From: a virus
DNA length: 22,856 nt
Virus record (IMG/VR): IMGVR_UViG_3300010401_000082
Span: 1-22,856 of that record
Direction: 5' to 3' (one strand)
Below the pieces are notes generated by a model. The model ran no database searches and was not told the origin of the DNA. It saw only the letters and a list, made by a program, of their open reading frames with translations. How positions within the stretch are numbered: position 1 is the first letter of the stretch; each line of letters starts with the position of its first letter. Positions 17,985-22,856 of this stretch are shown here, in pieces. The translations under genes and the position numbers were made by a program.

Positions 17985-20159
17985 ATGACCCTTTTTCAAA
18001 AGCTCGGCCGTCTATTCTCGCGAAAAGATAGCGTTTCCCGCCAGTTGATCGCGATCAATGCATCCGGGCGGCCGATCAGCACGCCCAGGCGCTATGACCA
18101 GTTCGCCGAAGAGGGCTACCGAAAGAACGTCATTGTTTATAAGTGCATCTGGCTCATTGCCAATGCCTGCGCCTCGATCCCTTGGGTGCTCTACCGGAAG
18201 GCTCAATCCGGGAACAGTCGACGCGAGGAGATCACGTCCCACCCCTTCTTTGATCTTCTTGGAAAACCCAATCCTTTCCAAAGCTCATCTGAGTTTGAGG
18301 AAGCAATCCATGCGTTTAAGCTGATCTCGGGAAACTCCTATATCGAGGCCGTTGGCCCGGCAAAGAACAGGATCACGGAGCTTCACAACTGGCGCCCCGA
18401 TCGCACACGGGTCATTCTTGCGGCGAGCGGTTACCCAGGCGCGTATGAGTACACCGTCGGATCCACATCGAGGCAGGTGCAAGTAGACGCCGTGAGCGGG
18501 CGCTCCCCGATCCTGCAGCTCAAGTCCTTCAACCCGCTTGATGACACGTACGGCATGGCTGCGATCGAAGCGGCAATACTTGGGATCGATCAACACAATC
18601 AGGCGGGCCTTTGGAACCTGGGGTTACTTCAGAACTCGGCCGTGCCGAGCGGGTTCCTGGTGGCCGAGGCGTCTGAACTCAATCCCTCCGGAGCGCTCTC
18701 CACCGACCAACGCGCGCAACTCAAGCAGGAGATCGAAAATAAGTTCTCAGGCCCCAGGAACTCAGGTCGCCCCATGCTGCTCGAGGGCGGCGTCCGCTGG
18801 GAACAGGTCTCGCTCAACCCGAAGGACATGGACTGGGTGAATAGCCGGCATACCTCCGCACGCGATATCGCGCTCGCCTTTGGCGTACCCCCGATGCTCC
18901 TTGGGATCCCCGGCGACAATACTTTTTCGAATTACAAAGAAGCCAACATGGCTTTTTACGAACAGACGGTCATTCCGCATAAGAATTCACTCAAAGCCTG
19001 GTGGAATCTTTGGCTCCTGCCATCCCTTGACGAGAAAACCGAGTGCGATTTTGACAAGGATGAAATCGACGCTCTCGCGCCGAAGCGTGCTGAGATCTGG
19101 GATCAGACCCAGAAAGCCGACTTCCTCACGCCAAACGAGAAGCGCGATCGCCTAGGTTACGAGCCCGTCGAGGGTGGTGACACGCTGTTTGTCGAGGCGT
19201 CTAAGGTCCCACTCCAATTCGCAAACGCGGATCCGGCCCTCTCTGAAACGACGCCGGCACCCGGTACGCCTCCCAACCCAAACGCGGATCCGTCCGAGGA
19301 GGACCCCTCCCAGGATCAGCCCGACGCCCAGGGCGAAGCCGCTACTTCTGGGAAACAGTCGAAGATATTCAATCTCAAGAGCCAGTCCGCAAAGACCCGC
19401 GAATGGCGGGAAGTGAATCGAATTAGGCTCAAGCACGAGCGCCGTCTAGCGAAGCGCGCAGCCTCCATCTTCCGCGAGGAGGGGGTTCTGGTCGCTGACG
19501 CTATCCGCTCTAAGAGCAACGGGGCAGCGGCTTTTGATGCGGCCGAGCAAGTCATCTTTACGAATCGCCGAAAGATGAGGTCCGCGATCAGCGCTTCGGC
19601 CGACACGGTCGGGACCGAGTTCGGAAAGCGCGTCATGAACGGGCTCAAATCCCGCGCTGGCGCGCGCGAGGCGAAGGACATTTTCTCGACTTTTGCCCAT
19701 CACTTTGCAGCATGGGCTGAGAATCATGTCGGCGAGCAGATCGTCAAGATCACCGACACGACCAAGAGCCATGTGAAGAAAGCTGTCGAGAAGTGGCAGA
19801 CGACCGGGGAACCCATCTCTAAACTCGCCGACGACGTCGAGAGTCTTTATGAGGGCTTCGCCGGCTACCGCGCCGATGCGATCGCAATCACCGAGGTGCA
19901 TGCCGCGTCGAGCTTCTCTTCGCTTGAGGGTGCCAAGGCCACCGGGATCCCGAAGCTTCGTAAAGAGTGGATCTTCACCAACGACAAGAGGACGCGTGAC
20001 GAGCACAAGCTCTCCGGAGACGAAGCGATTGTCGGAATCGATGACACGTTCAGCGTCGGAGGCGAGCAGCTCGAGGCCCCCGGGGATCCGAAAGGCTCGC
20101 CTGAGAACGTGATTCGTTGCCGCTGCACCATGGGTTTCCTCTCCGAGGGGGATGAATGA
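17985..20159 (+). CDS. Portal protein fused to MuF-type head protein
   Basis: A 724-residue fusion. Residues about 1-400 are an HK97-type portal: IVYKCIWLIANACASIPWVLYRK, then HPFFDLLGKPNPFQSSSEFEEAI, GNSYIEAVG, a central NLGLLQNSAVPSGFL, the ARDIALAFGVPPMLLGIPGD block, and a C-terminal PNEKRDRLGYEPV. A Pro/Glu/Asp-rich linker (about 407-452) leads to a MuF / SPP1 gp7-like domain (about 460-724), mostly helical and ending in DEHKLSGDEAI, GIDDTFSVGGEQLEAPGDP and NVIRCRCTM. The portal is the DNA gate at the unique vertex; MuF proteins enter the head and may be ejected with DNA. In most phages they are separate genes. The ribosome site is weak. Together with the protease downstream it forms the head module. 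Confidence 0.9.
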   Translation: MTLFQKLGRLFSRKDSVSRQLIAINASGRPISTPRRYDQFAEEGYRKNVIVYKCIWLIANACASIPWVLYRKAQSGNSRREEITSHPFFDLLGKPNPFQSSSEFEEAIHAFKLISGNSYIEAVGPAKNRITELHNWRPDRTRVILAASGYPGAYEYTVGSTSRQVQVDAVSGRSPILQLKSFNPLDDTYGMAAIEAAILGIDQHNQAGLWNLGLLQNSAVPSGFLVAEASELNPSGALSTDQRAQLKQEIENKFSGPRNSGRPMLLEGGVRWEQVSLNPKDMDWVNSRHTSARDIALAFGVPPMLLGIPGDNTFSNYKEANMAFYEQTVIPHKNSLKAWWNLWLLPSLDEKTECDFDKDEIDALAPKRAEIWDQTQKADFLTPNEKRDRLGYEPVEGGDTLFVEASKVPLQFANADPALSETTPAPGTPPNPNADPSEEDPSQDQPDAQGEAATSGKQSKIFNLKSQSAKTREWREVNRIRLKHERRLAKRAASIFREEGVLVADAIRSKSNGAAAFDAAEQVIFTNRRKMRSAISASADTVGTEFGKRVMNGLKSRAGAREAKDIFSTFAHHFAAWAENHVGEQIVKITDTTKSHVKKAVEKWQTTGEPISKLADDVESLYEGFAGYRADAIAITEVHAASSFSSLEGAKATGIPKLRKEWIFTNDKRTRDEHKLSGDEAIVGIDDTFSVGGEQLEAPGDPKGSPENVIRCRCTMGFLSEGDE

Positions 20160-20184
20160 TGACGAAGGAACAGGAGTAGCCCCT

Positions 20185-20904
20185 ATGCCCCAGCCTAAAT
20201 ACGATCCGAACAGCAAGGCCGTAACCGGGAAGAAGGAATACCTGGGCTTCAAGTTCAAGGTCGAGAAGGCCGAGGATGATCCGAACACCGGCTATGTCGA
20301 AGGCCTTGCATCCACTTTCGGAAACGTCGATCAGGGGTACGACATTGTCGAGCATGGCGCGTTCGCCAAGACTATTTTAGAACAGAACGGCGTCTTCCCT
20401 ATCTTGCTCGATCACTCGCCGGGCGATCCCGCTGGCTACAACCGGAAGGCGAAGGAGACCGACCAAGGCCTCGACGTCGACGGCGAGTGCAAGCTTTACG
20501 ACCCGAAGGTAAAGCAGCGGTATGAGCTCGCGAAGCTCTCGCTCGAGCTCAAGCGGCCAATGGGCCTATCGATTGGGTACACCGCAATCAAGGCCGACTT
20601 CCAAAAGGTCATGCGGGATGGGCAAGAGATTTTTGTCCGCGTTCTCAAGGAGATCCGCCTTTGGGAATACTCCTGGGTGATCTTCCCCATGAACGAGCAG
20701 GCCACCTTCACGGGGGCCAAGGCTGCCGAGTGGAGTGGGCTGTTTGCGCTCCTGCAGAGTGGCCGATACGATTTAGATACAGTTCGAAAGGCACTCGATG
20801 ACCTCGACCGGGACGCTGGTCAGTCGCGAGCCGCCACTTTAGAAGCCGACCCGGAGTTTCTCCAGTCGGTGGACAGGTTGAAGAGGAGCATGCAGGGCCA
20901 ATAA
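20185..20904 (+). CDS. HK97-type prohead protease
   Basis: A 239-residue serine protease of the U35/HK97 gp4 type. It cleaves the delta domain of the capsid protein during head maturation and then itself. Key features are GYVEGLASTFGNVDQGYDIVEHGAF, PILLDHSPGDPAG with His77, PMGLSIGYTA with Ser129, and RLWEYSWVIFPMNEQATF with Glu161, a plausible His-Ser-Glu triad. The ATG at 20185 is preferred because AGGAG lies eight bases upstream. An in-frame ATG at 20152, overlapping the portal gene stop region, would add eleven residues. The C-terminal part is helical and basic. Confidence 0.92.
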   Translation: MPQPKYDPNSKAVTGKKEYLGFKFKVEKAEDDPNTGYVEGLASTFGNVDQGYDIVEHGAFAKTILEQNGVFPILLDHSPGDPAGYNRKAKETDQGLDVDGECKLYDPKVKQRYELAKLSLELKRPMGLSIGYTAIKADFQKVMRDGQEIFVRVLKEIRLWEYSWVIFPMNEQATFTGAKAAEWSGLFALLQSGRYDLDTVRKALDDLDRDAGQSRAATLEADPEFLQSVDRLKRSMQGQ

Positions 20905-20937
20905 CCCCGCGGCCTCTCTGCGAAAAACAAAACAGCA

Positions 20938-20985
20938 GAAGCCCCTCGCGTAGGCGGCACCTGCATGTCTACCGAAAGGGGTTTC
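20938..20985 (+). promoter_or_regulatory. Leader hairpin holding the capsid gene's ribosome site
   Basis: GAAGCCCCT (20938-20946) pairs with AGGGGTTTC (20977-20985), nine pairs with one G-U. An inner stem follows (GTAGG 20950-20954 with TCTAC 20968-20972 region) and a small GC hairpin at the tip. AAAGGGG (20975-20981) is the Shine-Dalgarno for the GTG at 20990, so it would be closed in the folded RNA. A terminator is less likely, as no T-run follows. Confidence 0.5.
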
Positions 20986-20989
20986 ATTC

Positions 20990-22201
20990 GTGGATGAGCT
21001 AAAAAAGTCGCTTGAGGCGCTTGGTAAGGCGTTCGAAGAGTTCAAGGTTGTGAACAACCAGCGGATCACTGAGATTGCGACCAAAGGGTCCGCATCCGCA
21101 TTGACCGAAGAGAAGGTCGCCAAGGCTAGCGCCGCGGTTGATCACCTGACTCAGGAGAGGGACCGCCTCCAGAAAGAGATCGACGGCATCAAGACCGCGA
21201 TGGCTCGCCCGGGAATGGGTGGCGGCACCGAAGACGAAGCCAAGGCCCAGGTCAAGGCTCACACGGAGGCCTTCAATAAGTTCGCCCGCAAGGGGGAACA
21301 TCGCCTCACCGCTGAAGAGGTGAAGCTCCTCTCGACGGATTCCGACCCGAGCGGCGGAATGCTCGTCCCGACCAATCGGTCGAGCGAGATCATCATGAAA
21401 GTTTTCGAAAGCTCCCCTCTCGCCGAACTCGCGTCGGTTGAGACGATCGGCTCGGGAGATTCGATCGACGTCCTCCAGGACACCGACGAAGTCGATGCCG
21501 GATGGGTCGGCGAGGAAGAGGATCGGGATACCGCGACAGACAACCCGGAATTCGGGATGGTCAACATCGTGTGTCACGAGATGAAAGCCATGCCGAAGAC
21601 CACTCAGCGTCTTCTTGATGATGGCGCTTGGGACTTCGAGGCTTGGCTCCAGGCCAAGCTGCAGGACAAGTTCTCTCGAACCGCTGCGACCGCCTGCATC
21701 TCCGGCAACGGAGTCAAGAAGGCCCGCGGCATCCTCACATACCCGTCCGGCACCGGCACGGGACAGATTGAGCAGGTCAATTCCGGATCTGCTGCGACGG
21801 TCACGGCCGACGGTCTCGTTAATCTGCAGGGCGCCCTCAAGGAGCCCTATCAGAAGAACGCGACTTGGCTGATGAAGCGTGCGACCCGCACCACGATTCG
21901 GACCCTCAAGGACGGCCAGGGACAGTATCTCTGGCAGCCCGGCCTCACGGCTAAGGAACCCGACACGATCCTGGGCAACCCCGTCAGACTCGCTGACGAC
22001 ATGACGGCGCTCGGATCGAACGCCCTCTCGGTCGCTTACGGCGACTTCAAACAGGGTTACAAGATCGTGCGCAAGCTCGGCATGCGGACCCTGCGTGACA
22101 ATGTCACGGTGAAGGGCTTCGTCCTGTTCTACACGACCATGCGCTTCGGCGGCGGCGTTCAGAACTTCGAGTCCATCAAGATCGGTAAATGCTCGGCCTG
22201 A
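20990..22201 (+). CDS. HK97-type major capsid protein
   Basis: This 403-residue protein builds the icosahedral shell. Residues about 1-115 are a helical coiled-coil delta/scaffold region (MDELKKSLEALGKAFEEFK ... LTQERDRLQKEIDGIKTAM) removed by the protease. The HK97 fold follows: SGGMLVPTNRSSEIIMKVFESSPLAELASVETI (N-arm and E-loop start), DAGWVGEEEDRDTA, MPKTTQRLLDDGAWDFEAWLQAKLQDKFSRTAATACISGNG, LTAKEPDTILGNPVRLADDM, and the closing YGDFKQGYKIVRKLGMRTLRDN. The start is a GTG with AAAGGGG about eight bases upstream. It follows the protease gene as in HK97-like phages. Confidence 0.95.
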   Translation: MDELKKSLEALGKAFEEFKVVNNQRITEIATKGSASALTEEKVAKASAAVDHLTQERDRLQKEIDGIKTAMARPGMGGGTEDEAKAQVKAHTEAFNKFARKGEHRLTAEEVKLLSTDSDPSGGMLVPTNRSSEIIMKVFESSPLAELASVETIGSGDSIDVLQDTDEVDAGWVGEEEDRDTATDNPEFGMVNIVCHEMKAMPKTTQRLLDDGAWDFEAWLQAKLQDKFSRTAATACISGNGVKKARGILTYPSGTGTGQIEQVNSGSAATVTADGLVNLQGALKEPYQKNATWLMKRATRTTIRTLKDGQGQYLWQPGLTAKEPDTILGNPVRLADDMTALGSNALSVAYGDFKQGYKIVRKLGMRTLRDNVTVKGFVLFYTTMRFGGGVQNFESIKIGKCSA

Positions 22202-22232
22202 TTCCCTGGGCCCTGAGCCCCTGATGTTATTC

Positions 22233-22268
22233 GCCGGCCCGGATGCGCGAGTTTCGCCCCGGGCCGGC
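22233..22268 (+). terminator. Strong hairpin after the capsid gene
   Basis: GCCGGCCCGG (22233-22242) and CCGGGCCGGC (22259-22268) form a perfect 10-base stem with an inner GCG/CGC pair in the loop. The T-rich tail of a typical intrinsic terminator is missing (CCTAAAAACTTT follows), so partial termination or protection of the capsid mRNA 3' end are both possible. Confidence 0.55.
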
Positions 22269-22298
22269 TCCTAAAAACTTTGAACGGAGGAGAGTGAG

Positions 22299-22718
22299 AT
22301 GAAAGACCTACACAATAATATTGAAGTACGCCGGGCGCTTAGCCCGGTTTCGGTTTCGGCCGATACCCCGCTTGTGAGCGAAATCATCGATCGTCAGGGC
22401 TTTGAGGCCCTGGAATTCGCGATCGATCTAGGCTCAATCGGCGACGCAAACGTGACCTTCACGGTCCTCGTCGAGGATGGAGACGATCCGACATTGTCCG
22501 ACAATGCGGCCGTCGCCGATTCCGAGCTTCTCGGAACCGAGGCTGGCGCCGCGTTCCGATACGACGACGACAACGAAGTCCGGAAGATCGGTTACCGCGG
22601 CCATAAGCAATACGTCCGCATGACGATCACTCCGTCCGGAAACTCCGGAACGCCGTCGGAAGCCCTGCTTTCCGTGCTCGCGATCCTGGGCTACCCGGCA
22701 CAGAAGCCGACCGTCTGA
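22299..22718 (+). CDS. Small head-associated phage protein
   Basis: A 139-residue acidic, strand-rich protein: SVSADTPLVSEIIDRQGFEALEFAIDLGSIGDANVTFTVLVEDGDDPTLSDNA, then VRKIGYRGHKQYVRMTITPSGNSG and LLSVLAILGYPAQKP. The pattern 'D..GFE.LEF.I..G...D.N.TF.VLVE.GDD..LSD' with 'IGY.G.K.YVR' recurs as the gene right after the major capsid protein in many siphoviruses. It may be a decoration or head-completion protein, but the role is not proven. It has an excellent ribosome site (GGAGGAG) and lies between two strong hairpins. Confidence 0.75.
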   Translation: MKDLHNNIEVRRALSPVSVSADTPLVSEIIDRQGFEALEFAIDLGSIGDANVTFTVLVEDGDDPTLSDNAAVADSELLGTEAGAAFRYDDDNEVRKIGYRGHKQYVRMTITPSGNSGTPSEALLSVLAILGYPAQKPTV

Positions 22719-22744
22719 TTCTTACTTCGTTCTGACTTGCTTCA

Positions 22745-22780
22745 ACCGGGCTCTCCCCCAGCAGCGCGGGAGGGTCCGGT
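22745..22780 (+). terminator. Hairpin after the head-associated gene
   Basis: ACCGGGCTCTCCC (22745-22757) and GGGAGGGTCCGGT (22768-22780) pair over 13 positions including two G-U, with a 10-base loop. The sequence after it is CTTAAACAAAATT, not a T-run, so it is terminator-like only in its stem. It mirrors the hairpin before the same gene. Confidence 0.55.
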
Positions 22781-22816
22781 CTTAAACAAAATTGAAAGGA
22801 CCCTCAGGGTACGACA

Positions 22817-22856
22817 ATGACAAATAAGATCATGCTTTTCCTGGCGGCCCTCGCGC
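22817..22856 (+). CDS. Start of exported protein (cut by window end)
   Basis: Thirteen codons are visible: MTNKIMLFLAALA, a typical beginning of a Sec signal or membrane helix. AGGG lies about eight bases upstream of the ATG. The gene continues beyond the window, so nothing more can be said. Confidence 0.5.
   Translation, partial: MTNKIMLFLAALA

Noticed and set aside
19446-20288. Minus-strand frame of 280 residues
   Set aside because: It is antisense to the MuF domain and protease start, which have strong family signatures.
20999-21577. Minus-strand frame of 192 residues
   Set aside because: Antisense shadow of the major capsid gene.
1-22856. CRISPR array or insertion sequence
   Set aside because: No regularly spaced repeats of suitable length, and no transposase or terminal inverted repeats, were seen. 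The only short regular repeats are the attP sites.

Overview
The window is the genome of a temperate tailed phage, read across its integration/early region and into its head genes. Almost every gene is on the + strand and packed head to tail, with many 4-base ATGA or GTGA stop/start overlaps. The hallmark genes are a tyrosine integrase with an excisionase-like neighbour, a terminase pair, an HK97-type portal, prohead protease and major capsid protein. Together they point to an HK97-fold siphovirus-like phage. The host cannot be named from the sequence. The DNA is GC-rich, and the integration target is a bacterial tRNA-Arg(UCU). That target carries its 3' CCA in the DNA, and the phage encodes a Fis-type HTH protein. 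These fit a Gram-negative or related bacterium, but this is inference. The tRNA 3' fragment lies directly after the integrase with phage genes on both sides. The sequence is therefore most simply the attP (free or circularised) form rather than an integrated prophage end.

Layout. Positions 1-2013: recombination/replication genes, namely a partial gene, a coiled-coil protein of the type found beside phage recombinases, a tiny exported protein and a DnaQ-type exonuclease. Positions 2027-2640: a BrnT/BrnA toxin-antitoxin pair, the only clear minus-strand genes, with a repeat-rich operator region. Positions 2651-4416: HNH-like nuclease, excisionase-like HTH protein and integrase. Positions 4440-4710: attP with a tRNA-Arg 3' half as core and phased arm-type repeats. 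Positions 4665-9323: small zinc-ribbon and membrane proteins, a replisome-organizer-like protein, and a string of small phage proteins including DUF3268-like and GIY-YIG-like members. Positions 9316-12744: accessory genes, including a DUF1643 protein, a frameshifted conserved phage gene and small membrane proteins. Positions 12741-14066: two virion-surface-like proteins, one with a LamG-like fold. Positions 14114-16042: small genes, a Fis-type HTH regulator and Cys-rich proteins. Positions 16098-22856: the packaging and head module, running TerS, TerL, portal-MuF fusion, protease, capsid, a small head-associated protein and the start of an exported protein.

How it works together. Integrase, the HTH protein and attP form the lysogeny switch hardware. 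The exonuclease, coiled-coil and HNH proteins probably serve recombination and replication. The Fis-type protein and a pair of related palindromes overlapping TATAAT boxes upstream of positions 15489 and 16098 are candidates for control of the late genes. Two leaders can fold so that their Shine-Dalgarno sequences are paired: those of the major capsid gene and the Fis-type gene. No repressor of the CI type, lysis gene or tail gene is recognisable in the window. The most interesting signals are the attP architecture, the paired palindromic promoters, the capsid-leader hairpin, the divergent integrase active site, and several places where two reading frames compete.
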